Source: Pararhizobium sp. (GTDB lineage: Bacteria; Pseudomonadota; Alphaproteobacteria; Rhizobiales; Rhizobiaceae). From it: a stretch of 64,000 nt of DNA. The stretch is taken from positions 62,001 through 126,000 of the forward strand of contig JAURWE010000055.1 in NCBI GenBank assembly GCA_030655075.1, read 5' to 3'. The notes beneath the pieces are model-generated. The model was not told the origin of the DNA and did not search any database. It worked only from the letters and a program-made list of their open reading frames with translations. The position numbers and the translations under genes are program-made. Position 1 is the stretch's first letter. Each line of letters begins with the position of its first letter. Shown here piece after piece: positions 8,065-16,699 of this stretch.

Positions 8065-9123
8065 TTGGCAGACTCTCCCAAATTCATACGGCCCGACCAA
8101 TCCTCTGCGCGGCCCGCAAGACCGACCCTGCGCACGATCGCGGATCTCACCGGATTTGCCGTGACGACCGTATCGCGCGCGCTCAGCAACGCACCGCAGA
8201 TTTCGGCCGAGACGCGGCGGCGTGTCCATGAGGTGGCCAGAGAGATCGGCTACCTGCCTGACCGCGCCGCCCAGCGTCTGAAAACCGGCCGCACCAATGT
8301 CATCAGCGTTCTGCTCGACCCGCACGAAGAAATTCTGGGGTATGGCATCTCCCTGATGCACGGACTGGCCAAGGCGCTGCGCAAAACGTCCTATCATCTC
8401 ATCGTCACGCCAAATTTCATCAACAGCAGCAATATCGATGCCGTCCATCACATCGTTCGCAATGGCATGGCCGACGGCCTGATCTTCTCGCGCACAGAGC
8501 CTTTCGACCCGCGTGTTCGGCTGCTGCTCGAAAACGGCTTTCCCTTCGTCTGCCACGGCCGCACCGAGTTCACGACGCCGCATCCGTACGTCGACTACGA
8601 CAATTTCAGCTTCGCCTATGAGGCGACCAAGCGGCTGATCACCCGCGGCCGGCGCAAGCCGATGATCATCCTGCCGCCGAAGCGCATGACCTTTTCGCAG
8701 CATCTGCTGCACGGGTTCATGACTGCGGTGCGGGAGGCCGGCGTCGCTTACGAAATTCCGGACGAGATCGATCTCGACTGTCCGGTCGAGCACATCCGCG
8801 ACTATATGAGGAGGCGCGCCGGCCAGCCTGACGCGCCTGATGGTTTTGCCTGCGGCGGCGAGGTTTCGGCGCTGGCGACGATCACCGGCATGAGCGACCA
8901 CGGACTGACGCTTGGCATCGAATACGACATCGTCGCCAAGCGCACCTCCAAGCTGCTGAGCCAGATTCAGCCGAAGGTCGAGACCATCTATGAAGACCTG
9001 ACCCATACGGGCGAAGAAATGGGCCGCGTGCTTCTGGCCCGCATTGCCGGCGAAGATACCGGCGAGCTTCAGGTTCTGCTCAGGCCGCAGTTCAGCTTTC
9101 CGACGCCGGAAAGCGGGGGCTGA
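8065..9123 (+). CDS. LacI-family transcriptional repressor
   Basis: 352 residues from TTG at 8065, chosen because GAAGAAAGA lies 6-14 bases upstream; an in-frame TTG at 8044 lacks a ribosome site. The N-terminal helix-turn-helix reads TLRTIADLTGFAVTTVSRALSN (typical LacI, about residues 20-41), followed by the hinge LKTGRTNVISVLL and a periplasmic-binding-protein-like effector domain. It is divergent from the sugar ABC operon and very probably controls it through the inverted repeat in the promoter spacer. The inducer is unknown; the transported sugar or a phosphorylated or oxidised derivative is the obvious candidate. It converges with the aldehyde dehydrogenase gene; the 81-bp gap has a small hairpin (9124-9140) without a T-run. 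Confidence 0.92.
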   Translation: MADSPKFIRPDQSSARPARPTLRTIADLTGFAVTTVSRALSNAPQISAETRRRVHEVAREIGYLPDRAAQRLKTGRTNVISVLLDPHEEILGYGISLMHGLAKALRKTSYHLIVTPNFINSSNIDAVHHIVRNGMADGLIFSRTEPFDPRVRLLLENGFPFVCHGRTEFTTPHPYVDYDNFSFAYEATKRLITRGRRKPMIILPPKRMTFSQHLLHGFMTAVREAGVAYEIPDEIDLDCPVEHIRDYMRRRAGQPDAPDGFACGGEVSALATITGMSDHGLTLGIEYDIVAKRTSKLLSQIQPKVETIYEDLTHTGEEMGRVLLARIAGEDTGELQVLLRPQFSFPTPESGG

Positions 9124-9204
9124 GAAAGGCCCTCCCTTTCGGTCAGGCGTCTGAAAAGTCGACCATACGGTCATCGTTATTCTCTCCTGTTGCTCAGCAG
9201 CTGC

Positions 9205-10713
9205 TTAACGCGGCATCCACCAGCCGGTGCGCGCACCGATGTGCATGTTGAGCGTCTTGGTTTCGGTATAGTCCTCGACCGCATGACGGCCGAGTTCGCG
9301 GCCCTGGCCGGACTGCTTGTAGCCGCCGAAGGGAAGCTCTGATGCGCCATCCATGAACGTGTTCATCCAGATCGTTCCGGCCCGCACACGGCGGCCGATG
9401 GTCATGCAGGTGTCGAAATCCCGGCTCCAGACACCCGCCGACAGGCCGTAGTCGATGGAATTGGCGATGCGGATCGCCTCTTCTGTGGTCTCGAAGGTCA
9501 GGATCGACAGGACCGGGCCGAACACCTCTTCGCGGGCAACGGCCATGTCCGGCGTCACACCGGAAAGGATCGTCGGCGCCATGAACTGGCCGAGACCGAG
9601 ATCAAGCGTGCCGCCGCCATGTGACACCGTCGCACCACCATCCGAAGCGCCGGTGACATAGGCTTCGATCTTGGCCAGGTGCTGCGGCGTGATGATTGCG
9701 CCCACCTGTGTCGCAGGATCGAGCGGATCGCCGACCTTGACCTTGGCCGAAAGCTCGGCGATGCGCGCCGTCACATCCTTGGCGATGCTCTTGTGCAGGA
9801 TAAGGCGCGAGCCGGCATTGCAGCATTCGCCGGCATTGAAATAGGCGCCGAACACGGCGGCGTCGATAAACTCGTCGATATTGGCGTCCGGGAAGACGAT
9901 CTGCGGGTTTTTGCCGCCAAGCTCCAGCGAGACTTTCTTCAGCGTCTGGGCGGCATTCGCCATGGTCAAGCGGCCGACGCCGGTGGAGCCGGTGAAGGAG
10001 ACCATATCGACATCCGGATGCGTGGTCATGGTGCTGCCAACCTCGGCACCGGTGCCGACGATGATGTTGACCACACCGGCGGGAACACCGGCTTCGAGCA
10101 GAATCTCGCCGAGAACCAGCGTCGAGCCCGAGGAGAGCTCCGACGGCTTGACGACCGTGGTGCAGCCGGCGGCCAGTGCAAACGGCAGTTTCTGGCCGAC
10201 GATGAGGAACGGGAAATTCCACGGCGTGATGATCGACACGACGCCGATGGCTTCGCGCAGCACGACGCCGAGCGTACCGTCACCCAGCGTGTTGTAGCTT
10301 TCGCCGTGCAGGTCGCGGGCAAGGGCTGCCGCATAGCGCCAGATATCGACGGAACCGGCGATTTCGCCGCGCGTCTGGCTGATCGGCTTTCCGGCCTCGA
10401 TCGCATCGAGGAAGGCCAGTTCCTCGGCGCGGGCTGAAATCAGATCGGCGGCCTTCAGCAGAATGTTGGAGCGTTCCGAGGCCGTCATGCGCGGCCAGGG
10501 GCCGGTGTCGAAGGCATGGCGGGCAACGGCGATGGCGCGTTCGGCGTCCGCTTTCGTGGCGGCCTGATAGCGGCTGACGACAATGCCATGGCCCGGCGCG
10601 ACGCGCTCCAGCGTGCGGCCTTGCGCACCGGCAACCCATTTGCCATCGATCAACATGTTGAACTCGCGGGTAGCAAAACCCGACAGGGCCTGCGGACGAA
10701 TCTGGACAGTCAT
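9205..10713 (-). CDS. NAD(P)-dependent aldehyde dehydrogenase
   Basis: 502 residues from ATG at 10713, which overlaps the enoyl-CoA hydratase stop as TAATG and has AAGGGAG seven bases upstream; an ATG at 10719 is too close to that site. It contains TPWNFPFL (163-170), KPSELSSGST, the FTGSTGVG nucleotide motif (240-247), general base Glu264 in LELGGK and catalytic Cys298 in GECCNAGSR. Betaine/gamma-aminobutyraldehyde/lactaldehyde-type ALDHs share these features, so the aldehyde cannot be named. It is the last gene of the operon beginning with the LacI repressor at 15156, and would produce a free acid from an aldehyde released in this pathway. Confidence 0.93.
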   Translation of the reverse strand: MTVQIRPQALSGFATREFNMLIDGKWVAGAQGRTLERVAPGHGIVVSRYQAATKADAERAIAVARHAFDTGPWPRMTASERSNILLKAADLISARAEELAFLDAIEAGKPISQTRGEIAGSVDIWRYAAALARDLHGESYNTLGDGTLGVVLREAIGVVSIITPWNFPFLIVGQKLPFALAAGCTTVVKPSELSSGSTLVLGEILLEAGVPAGVVNIIVGTGAEVGSTMTTHPDVDMVSFTGSTGVGRLTMANAAQTLKKVSLELGGKNPQIVFPDANIDEFIDAAVFGAYFNAGECCNAGSRLILHKSIAKDVTARIAELSAKVKVGDPLDPATQVGAIITPQHLAKIEAYVTGASDGGATVSHGGGTLDLGLGQFMAPTILSGVTPDMAVAREEVFGPVLSILTFETTEEAIRIANSIDYGLSAGVWSRDFDTCMTIGRRVRAGTIWMNTFMDGASELPFGGYKQSGQGRELGRHAVEDYTETKTLNMHIGARTGWWMPR

Positions 10714-11492
10714 TACCATTCTCCCTTGAAGGCTGCGGGACGCTTTTCGCTGAAAGCCGCAATGCCCTCTTTCAGATCGCCGGTCTTGGCAACGAGGATC
10801 GAGCCGAGTGCCTCGACGGCCGCGCCATTGTCCTCGCCGCTGGCCACGGCAATCATCAGTTTTGAAATTTCGGACGCCGCCGGGCCGCGCGTTGCGACCC
10901 GTCCGGCATAGGCCTGTGCCTCTGCGAGCGCCGTTCCGGTCTCGACGACCGCATCGACAAGGCCATTGTTCAACGCTTCAGCCGCCGTGAACATCTCGCC
11001 GCCCAGCACCATGCGCCGGACGATCTGCGGGCCGAAGCGCTTGACCAGCCGCTGCGTGCCCGACCAGCCGGGTACCATGCCGAGACCGGTTTCCGGCAGG
11101 CCGATCTTGATCTGGCTTTCGGCGATGCGGATATCGGCGCAACCGGCGAGCTCCAGCCCGCCACCGAGCGCATGGCCGTTGAGCGCGGCAATGACCGGCA
11201 TGCGCAGTGTCGCCAGCCGCTCGAAAACCCGGTGGCCGAAGCGCACCCATTGATGGCCGAATTCGCTGGCCTGCATGCCGCCCCAGGCCTTGATGTCGCC
11301 ACCGGCGCAGAAGGCCTTGCCTTCGCCCGCCAACACCACGGCGCGCACGGCAGCATTGGTCTCGACCTCGTCGCAGGCGGAGGCCAGTTCCTTCAGCATG
11401 CCGATGTCGAAGGCATTAAGCTTTTCCGGCCGGGCGATCGTGATGGTCGCAACCGCGCCATCCTGCGTGATCCTGATGCGGGCCTCAGACAT
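10713..11492 (-). CDS. Enoyl-CoA hydratase/isomerase family protein
   Basis: 259 residues from ATG at 11492; the longer frame to 11552 lies within the CoA transferase gene. Crotonase-fold signatures: FCAGGDIKAW (oxyanion-hole strand, about 63-72), ALNGHALGGGLELAGCADIRIA (about 101-122) and LPETGLGMVPGWSGTQRL, carrying the catalytic Glu region. Members hydrate enoyl-CoA thioesters or catalyse isomerisation, dehalogenation or retro-Claisen chemistry. It overlaps the CoA transferase gene by 8 bp upstream and the ALDH gene downstream, so a CoA-activated intermediate made by the transferase is its likely substrate. Confidence 0.92.
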   Translation of the reverse strand: MSEARIRITQDGAVATITIARPEKLNAFDIGMLKELASACDEVETNAAVRAVVLAGEGKAFCAGGDIKAWGGMQASEFGHQWVRFGHRVFERLATLRMPVIAALNGHALGGGLELAGCADIRIAESQIKIGLPETGLGMVPGWSGTQRLVKRFGPQIVRRMVLGGEMFTAAEALNNGLVDAVVETGTALAEAQAYAGRVATRGPAASEISKLMIAVASGEDNGAAVEALGSILVAKTGDLKEGIAAFSEKRPAAFKGEW

Positions 11493-13098
11493 TTGCCGCT
11501 CCCGCCAGGGTGCGCAGCGGCTTGACCGGCAGGTCGAGGCCAAGCAGCGCATCTGTAAAGAGTGCGGCGTCCATGACCTTCAGATCATCGGCAACGATCA
11601 GCGGGAATTCCGACTGGTCGAGAATACGGGCCTTCAGATCGACGCCCGGCGCGATTTCGGTGAGCACCACGCCTTCGGGTGTGAGCTTCATGACGCAGCG
11701 CTCGGTGATATAGGTGATGTCCTGACCCTGCTCGACGGCGCGGCGGCCGGAGAAGGTGACGTGCTCGACCTCGTTGACCAGCTTCTTCAGCTTGCCTTCC
11801 TTGTCGATCACGAGTTTACCACCCTCAATGGAAAGTTTTGCCCCGGCATTGAACATGCCGGAGAAGACGATCTTCTTTGCCCGCGCGGTGATGTCGACAA
11901 AGCCGCCCGCGCCTGCCGTCACATGCGGACGGAAGGAGAGCTTGGATACGTTGACCGAGCCATCGCAGCCGATCTCGAGGAAGGACAGAAGCGAGGCATC
12001 AAAGCCGGCGCCCTGGAAGTAGGTGAACTGATAGGGCGACGGCATGTAGGCATCGGCGTTGGACGCGCAACCGAAGGCAAAATCGAGTAGCGGCACGCCG
12101 CCGACGGCACCCTGTTCGATGACCCAGGTGACGCTGCCGTGCAGGCCTTCTTCAAGCAGGATGCGTGGCACGTTGGCCGAGATGCCGAAGCCGAGATTGA
12201 CGCAGCTGCCGGATTCCAGCTCCTGCGCAACGCGGCGGGCGATCACTTTCTGGATATTGAACTCGGGAACGCGGAACGTGTCGAGCGGCCGGAAAATTTC
12301 GCCCGAGATGGCCGGGTCGTAGTCCGTCAGTGTCGTCTGCTTCTGGTCGGGATCGACGATGACATAATCGACCAGCATGCCGGGAACACGCACGTCGTGC
12401 GGCTTCAGAGAACCCTCTTTGGTGATGCGCTTGACCTGCGCGATGACGATGCCACCATTGTTGCGGGCGGCCAGTGCCTGATCGAGGCCGCCGAGATAGG
12501 CGCCTTCGTGCTCATAGGTCAGGTTGCCGCGCTCGTCGGCGGTGGTGGCGCGGATGATGGCCACCTGCGGCGCGATCGCCTTGAAATAGAGATAGTCCTC
12601 GCCTTCGAATGCTATTTTCTTGACGACCGGCTGGGCGCTCGCGGCGGCGTTCATGGCGCAGCCCTGCCGGTCCGGATCGGCGAAGGTGTCGAGACCAACC
12701 TTGGTGAGCACGCCGGGACGCTTGGCAGCAGCCTCACGGTGCATGTCGAAGAGAATGCCCGAGGGCACATTGTAGGCCGCGACCTCGTTGGCGCCGATCA
12801 TCTGCCAGATCAGCGGCGGTTCGCTGGTCGACGGGCCGGAGGGATAAGAGCCGCCGATGATGGTTTTCAGCAGGCCCTTGCGGGCGATGTGGTCCACGCC
12901 CTTGATGCCGCTCATGTCGCCGGCGGCAATTGGGTGCAGCGTCGTCAGATCGCGTGGATGACCGGTTGCCTCGAAACGCTCGCCGATGGCCTTCAGCATC
13001 AGATCCGGGCAGCCGAGGCCGCTCGACGACGACACCGAGACGATGGCGCCATCCGGGATCAGATTGGCCGCTTCGGCCGGGGTAATATGCTTGCTCAT
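11485..13098 (-). CDS. Acyl-CoA:acetate/3-ketoacid CoA transferase (YdiF type)
   Basis: 537 residues from ATG at 13098, the fused alpha-beta form of class I CoA transferases (YdiF about 530 aa). The N-terminal half has the DGAIVSVSSSSGLGCPDLM loop, and the C-terminal half carries the glutamate thioester residue in VIEQGAVGG (Glu328). Class I enzymes move CoA between short carboxylates by a glutamyl-CoA intermediate. The gene starts 10 bp after the anhydrofructose-reductase-like gene and overlaps the hydratase gene. This links a sugar-type oxidoreductase with CoA-dependent steps, an unusual combination whose substrate I cannot name. Confidence 0.92.
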   Translation of the reverse strand: MSKHITPAEAANLIPDGAIVSVSSSSGLGCPDLMLKAIGERFEATGHPRDLTTLHPIAAGDMSGIKGVDHIARKGLLKTIIGGSYPSGPSTSEPPLIWQMIGANEVAAYNVPSGILFDMHREAAAKRPGVLTKVGLDTFADPDRQGCAMNAAASAQPVVKKIAFEGEDYLYFKAIAPQVAIIRATTADERGNLTYEHEGAYLGGLDQALAARNNGGIVIAQVKRITKEGSLKPHDVRVPGMLVDYVIVDPDQKQTTLTDYDPAISGEIFRPLDTFRVPEFNIQKVIARRVAQELESGSCVNLGFGISANVPRILLEEGLHGSVTWVIEQGAVGGVPLLDFAFGCASNADAYMPSPYQFTYFQGAGFDASLLSFLEIGCDGSVNVSKLSFRPHVTAGAGGFVDITARAKKIVFSGMFNAGAKLSIEGGKLVIDKEGKLKKLVNEVEHVTFSGRRAVEQGQDITYITERCVMKLTPEGVVLTEIAPGVDLKARILDQSEFPLIVADDLKVMDAALFTDALLGLDLPVKPLRTLAGAANV

Positions 13099-13108
13099 GG
13101 AAATCGTC

Positions 13109-14110
13109 TCAAAGTCCTGTTTCGATGCGGACCGTGCCGCCGGTTGCAGCGGCCTTGACCACGGCAAGACCTGTGGCCAATGACCAGAGGCCATCCTCAC
13201 CGGTGCAGAGCGGCCCGCCCTTGCCGGCGATGGCATCGTCGAAGGCGAGAAGCGTGTTTTCATAGAGGTTGCGATGATCGAGCAGCAGTTCGGTGTCGCC
13301 ATCGGCATTGCGCAGAACGACCGAGCCGACCGGCTTCTGGCTCATGCAATCGCGCGCCAGCAGCGAACCGTCCGATCCATGGACCTCGAAACTGGTGACG
13401 GCGTATTTGGTGGTAAAACCGTCATGGAACTGGGCAATGAGGCCGGACTTGAAGCGCAGAACGCCCATGGTCGCATCTTCCAGGCCCAATTGTGCCATGC
13501 CGCCGTTCTGGCCAAAGGCGATGGCCTCGACCGGGTCGTCGCCGAGCACGAAGCGCAGCGTGTCGGTATCGTGCACGGTGATATCGAGAATGACGCCGCC
13601 ACCGGCTGCAGGGTTGTCGAGACGCCAGCCCTGCAGATGCACCGGCAGGTAACCGGCATGGCAGACGCGGGCGGCCAGCGGCTTGCCGATCTTGCCGGCG
13701 GCGACCGCGTCGCGCATGGCGCGGTGGGTGGCAGCGCCGCGCAGGTGATGGTTGGTTGCCATGACAACGCCGGCATCGCGCGCCGCTTTGACCATGGCAT
13801 GGGCATGGTCAAGGCTCATGGCCAGTGGCTTTTCGCAGAGAATATGCTTGCCGGCCTTTGCAGCGGCGATAACCTGGTCACGGTGAAGCTCGTTGGTGGT
13901 GGACACGTAGACGGCATCGACGGACGGGTCGGAGAACAGGTCTTGAAGGCTCGTCACCGATTTGGCGATGCCGTGATCGGCTGCATATTTTGCGCCGCGT
14001 TCTTGACTGGTGCTCATGACGGAAACGATCTCGCCGCCGGTGGCGCGGATCGCATCGATCACCCACTCATGGGCAATCGTGCTTGCCCCGATCAGACCCC
14101 AACGTGTCAT
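13109..14110 (-). CDS. afr: 1,5-anhydro-D-fructose reductase-like Gfo/Idh/MocA oxidoreductase
   Basis: 333 residues. The N-terminal Rossmann fold begins WGLIGASTIAHEWVI with Ser10, Ala13 and Ser33 in the places I recall as cofactor-contacting in the structurally known Sinorhizobium morelense NADPH-dependent enzyme; the catalytic-type EKP motif is at 93-95 (Lys94), and HHLRGAATHRAMRDA and HLQGWRL also match that protein from memory. AFR reduces 1,5-anhydrofructose to 1,5-anhydromannitol. Here the gene sits in an operon with a CoA transferase, a hydratase and an ALDH, so it may act on a different ketose-like compound. Its ATG overlaps the LacI gene stop by 4 bp (14107-14110). Confidence 0.85.
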   Translation of the reverse strand: MTRWGLIGASTIAHEWVIDAIRATGGEIVSVMSTSQERGAKYAADHGIAKSVTSLQDLFSDPSVDAVYVSTTNELHRDQVIAAAKAGKHILCEKPLAMSLDHAHAMVKAARDAGVVMATNHHLRGAATHRAMRDAVAAGKIGKPLAARVCHAGYLPVHLQGWRLDNPAAGGGVILDITVHDTDTLRFVLGDDPVEAIAFGQNGGMAQLGLEDATMGVLRFKSGLIAQFHDGFTTKYAVTSFEVHGSDGSLLARDCMSQKPVGSVVLRNADGDTELLLDHRNLYENTLLAFDDAIAGKGGPLCTGEDGLWSLATGLAVVKAAATGGTVRIETGL

Positions 14111-15156
14111 AGTGCGCTCCTCCTCATTTCTTTTGCCAGACCGGCGCCGCAGCTCTGGCGGACGACCAGCCGCACCGAACTGACGATCGCCTCCGGCTCC
14201 GTCGTTCCGGCATTGATCTGTTTCAGCAGCAATTGTGCTGCGCGCTGGCCCATGCCTTGCGGATCGACGGAAATCGTCGTCAGCGCCGGCACCGCCGTCT
14301 TCGCTTCGATGACATCGTCAAAGCCGACGACAGCGAAATCGACACCGGGCTCCATGCGCCGCGCCCGAAGACCATCGCAGACGCCGAAGGCGACTGCATC
14401 GTTGAGACAGACGGCCGCCGTCGGCCGGCCGGCGATCGGCAGGGCGCGCTCGATGGCGGCAACACCCCCGGCCCGCGACGGCGCAGAGCTGATGACGAGG
14501 TCCTGCAAAAATGGAAGACCGGCCGCCTTGAGCGCTGCCCGATAGCCTTCCAAACGTTCCGAGAAGACGGCCGTATCTGCGAAACCGCCGAGAAAGGCGA
14601 TGCGGCTATGGCCCAAGCCGACAAGATGTTCGGTTGCTGCAAACGATCCGGCGTAATTGTCTGCGATAAGCGACGAGACTTTTGCACCCTGCACATTGCG
14701 GACGACGACGACGACCGGGATGCCACTGTTGACCAGAGGCTTCAGATCAAGCGCCTCGGTGCCGCGCGCGGGAGAAATGATCAGGCCGGAAATACCATGC
14801 TCGCGCATCGAGGCGATAACCTCGCGCTGGCGGTCGATGTTTTCGCCGGTGTTGGACAGGAACTGGACGTAGCCTGCCGACTGCACGACCGTATCGACCC
14901 CGACGGCCAGTTCGGCAAAGAAGCCGTTGGTCAGATCGTTGACGACGATGCCGATGATTTTCGACTTGGCATTCGACTGGCGAAGGTTGGCGGCGCCGCG
15001 ATTGTAGACATAGCCGAGATCGCGAATGACGGTATTGACCTTGGCCCTTGTGAGGTCGTTGACCAGAGGACTGCCTTGCAGAACGAGCGACACGGTCGAC
15101 TTCGACACGCCGGCGGCGTGCGCGATATCGATCACGGTGACCCGGTCCCTGTTCAT
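14107..15156 (-). CDS. LacI-family transcriptional repressor, first gene of its operon
   Basis: 349 residues from ATG at 15156; an upstream frame to 15363 crosses the promoter and is rejected. HTH: TVIDIAHAAGVSKSTVSLVLQG (residues 7-28), followed by the hinge and a sugar-binding effector domain with NDLTNGFFAELAVGVD, typical of GalR/LacI proteins. The promoter and the divergent promoter of the DUF993 gene carry the same 13-bp operator half, so the protein most likely represses both its own operon (lacI-afr-CoA transferase-hydratase-ALDH) and the DUF993 gene. The inducer is unknown. Confidence 0.92.
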   Translation of the reverse strand: MNRDRVTVIDIAHAAGVSKSTVSLVLQGSPLVNDLTRAKVNTVIRDLGYVYNRGAANLRQSNAKSKIIGIVVNDLTNGFFAELAVGVDTVVQSAGYVQFLSNTGENIDRQREVIASMREHGISGLIISPARGTEALDLKPLVNSGIPVVVVVRNVQGAKVSSLIADNYAGSFAATEHLVGLGHSRIAFLGGFADTAVFSERLEGYRAALKAAGLPFLQDLVISSAPSRAGGVAAIERALPIAGRPTAAVCLNDAVAFGVCDGLRARRMEPGVDFAVVGFDDVIEAKTAVPALTTISVDPQGMGQRAAQLLLKQINAGTTEPEAIVSSVRLVVRQSCGAGLAKEMRRSAL

Positions 15157-15192
15157 TGTTTTCCTCCCTGGACTTTCGCCCTTGTTGCCGCC

Positions 15193-15221
15193 AAATAATT
15201 GGATCGTTCCAAATTTGTCAA
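15193..15221 (-). promoter_or_regulatory. Promoter and operator of the lacI-afr operon
   Basis: Minus strand: -35 TTGACA (15221-15216), 17-base spacer, -10-like TTATTT (15198-15193). The spacer contains the inverted repeat TTGGAACGATCCAA (15199-15212); ATTTGGAACGATC (15214-15202) is repeated exactly in the divergent promoter. It is therefore a strong candidate for autorepression by the LacI protein. Start codon ATG 15156 lies 37 bases below the -10. Confidence 0.72.
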
Positions 15222-15396
15222 GCTTCTCTTTGCAGAAATCTTCAACCTTGAACTGCGGCAATCCTGGAAAAATCAGATTACTAGACTGAAATATTTCAAT
15301 AATACCGAATTTCTGGTGCGCGAATGTTTCGTGTCCCTCGGATATTAGGCAAAACTCAGACACTGGTAACGGAAGAAGATTTTCATTTTTTGCCTC

Positions 15397-15425
15397 TTGC
15401 CATTTGGAACGATCTAAATTATCGA
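15397..15425 (+). promoter_or_regulatory. Promoter and operator of the DUF993 gene
   Basis: TTGCCA (15397-15402), 17-base spacer, TATCGA (15420-15425). The spacer holds TTGGAACGATCTAA (15404-15417), 13 of 14 bases identical to the operator in the divergent promoter and in the same location relative to -35 and -10. The 180 bases between the two sites (15222-15396) are AT-rich with no gene. Confidence 0.7.
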
Positions 15426-15452
15426 ACCTGCCATCGTGGAGGAATGACCCTT

Positions 15453-16628
15453 ATGGCAACCGTGCTGACACTTCCCAACGCTGACGGAACGACGGAAAGC
15501 TATCAGCTGACCGGCACACCGATCGCGCGTCCCGCAACGGCGCCGGTGTTCAACCGCATCGCCTATGCGGCGGCCCATGTGGTCTCTGATCCGGTTGCCG
15601 ACCTGACGCCCTGGGGCAATCCGGCGATCGACTGGGACACGACGCTGGCCTTTCGCCATCACCTGTGGAGCCTCGGCTTCAAGATCGCCGAAGCGATGGA
15701 TACGGCACAGCGCGGCATGGGGCTCGACTGGGCCGGCGCGCAGGAGCTGATCTGCCGTTCGCTGGCGGAAGCCCGCACCGTGCCGGGCGCCGATCTCGCC
15801 TGTGGCGCCGGTACGGACCATCTGACGCCCGCTGATGCCAAATCGCTTGACGACGTGATTGCCGCCTATGAGACGCAGGTGGAGTTCGTCGAGAAGAATG
15901 GCGGCCGCGCGATCATGATGGCGAGCCGGGCACTCGCCCGCACGGCCCGCTCGCCGGACGACTACCGCAAGGTCTACAGCCGCATTCTCGGCCAGGCGAA
16001 GGACAAGGTCGTGCTGCATTGGCTGGGCGACATGTTCGACGCGCAGCTTGCCGGTTACTGGGGTGGCGACAGTTTCGAGGTGGCGCTGGATACTGTGCTG
16101 TCGATCATTTCCGATAACCAATCCAAGGTCGAAGGCATCAAGATTTCGCTGCTCGACAACGCACGCGAGATCGAGTTGCGCAAGCGCCTGCCTGATGGCG
16201 TGCTCTGCTTCACCGGGGACGATTTCAACTATGCGGAACTGATCGAAGGCGACGGCGAGCGGCACAGCCATGCGCTGCTCGGCATTTTCGATGCGGTGGC
16301 GCCCTCCGCCTCCAAGGCGTTGGCGGCATTGACGGATGGAGACGTCGAAACGTTCCGCGCCGTCATCGAGCCGACGGTGCCACTGTCGCGCAAGATTTTC
16401 GAGGCGCCGACGCAATATTACAAGGCCGGCGTGGTCTTCCTTGCCTGGCTGAACGGCCACCAGAGCCACTTCACCATGCCCGCCGGCATGCAGTCCGCCC
16501 GCGGCGTCATCCACTACGCCGATATTTTCCGCCTCGCCGACAAGGCCAATGTGCTCGACAAACCGGGTCTGGCCGTGCACCGGATGAAGGCGCTGCTGGC
16601 GACCCATGGGGTTGAGCAGGCAATCTAA
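15453..16628 (+). CDS. DUF993 protein, DapA-like TIM-barrel family
   Basis: 391 residues from ATG at 15453, with GGAGGA nine bases upstream; an ATG at 15444 directly abuts that site and the frame open from 15324 crosses the promoter. I recognise family features: RPATAPVFNRIAYAAAHVV, AFRHHLWSLGFKIAEAMDTAQRGMGLDW, MASRALARTARSPDDY and WLNGHQSHFTMP. The fold is dihydrodipicolinate-synthase-like; the Lys in VEGIKISLLDN (about residue 235) aligns with the Schiff-base Lys of class I aldolases. The function is not established in the family. Shared operators with the lacI-afr operon imply a role in the same pathway, for example retro-aldol cleavage of a sugar-derived keto acid (inference). Confidence 0.85.
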   Translation: MATVLTLPNADGTTESYQLTGTPIARPATAPVFNRIAYAAAHVVSDPVADLTPWGNPAIDWDTTLAFRHHLWSLGFKIAEAMDTAQRGMGLDWAGAQELICRSLAEARTVPGADLACGAGTDHLTPADAKSLDDVIAAYETQVEFVEKNGGRAIMMASRALARTARSPDDYRKVYSRILGQAKDKVVLHWLGDMFDAQLAGYWGGDSFEVALDTVLSIISDNQSKVEGIKISLLDNAREIELRKRLPDGVLCFTGDDFNYAELIEGDGERHSHALLGIFDAVAPSASKALAALTDGDVETFRAVIEPTVPLSRKIFEAPTQYYKAGVVFLAWLNGHQSHFTMPAGMQSARGVIHYADIFRLADKANVLDKPGLAVHRMKALLATHGVEQAI

Positions 16629-16663
16629 GTCGGCACAACCACGTTCTTGCCAGTGACATTTAG

Positions 16664-16680
16664 GCGCATATACTATGCGC
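16664..16680. promoter_or_regulatory. Palindrome upstream of ccdA-like gene
   Basis: GCGCATA-TAC-TATGCGC: perfect 7-bp arms (16664-16670, 16674-16680) around 3 bases, ending 19 bases before the proposed ATG. Ribbon-helix-helix antitoxins usually bind palindromes of this size to autorepress, so this is a plausible operator. Confidence 0.5.
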
Positions 16681-16699
16681 ATAAATGGTGGAGAGTCTG

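Noticed and set aside
9124..9140. Terminator for the LacI gene at 8065-9123
   Set aside because: GAAAGG/CCTTTC arms are only 6 bp and no T-run follows, so I did not annotate it.
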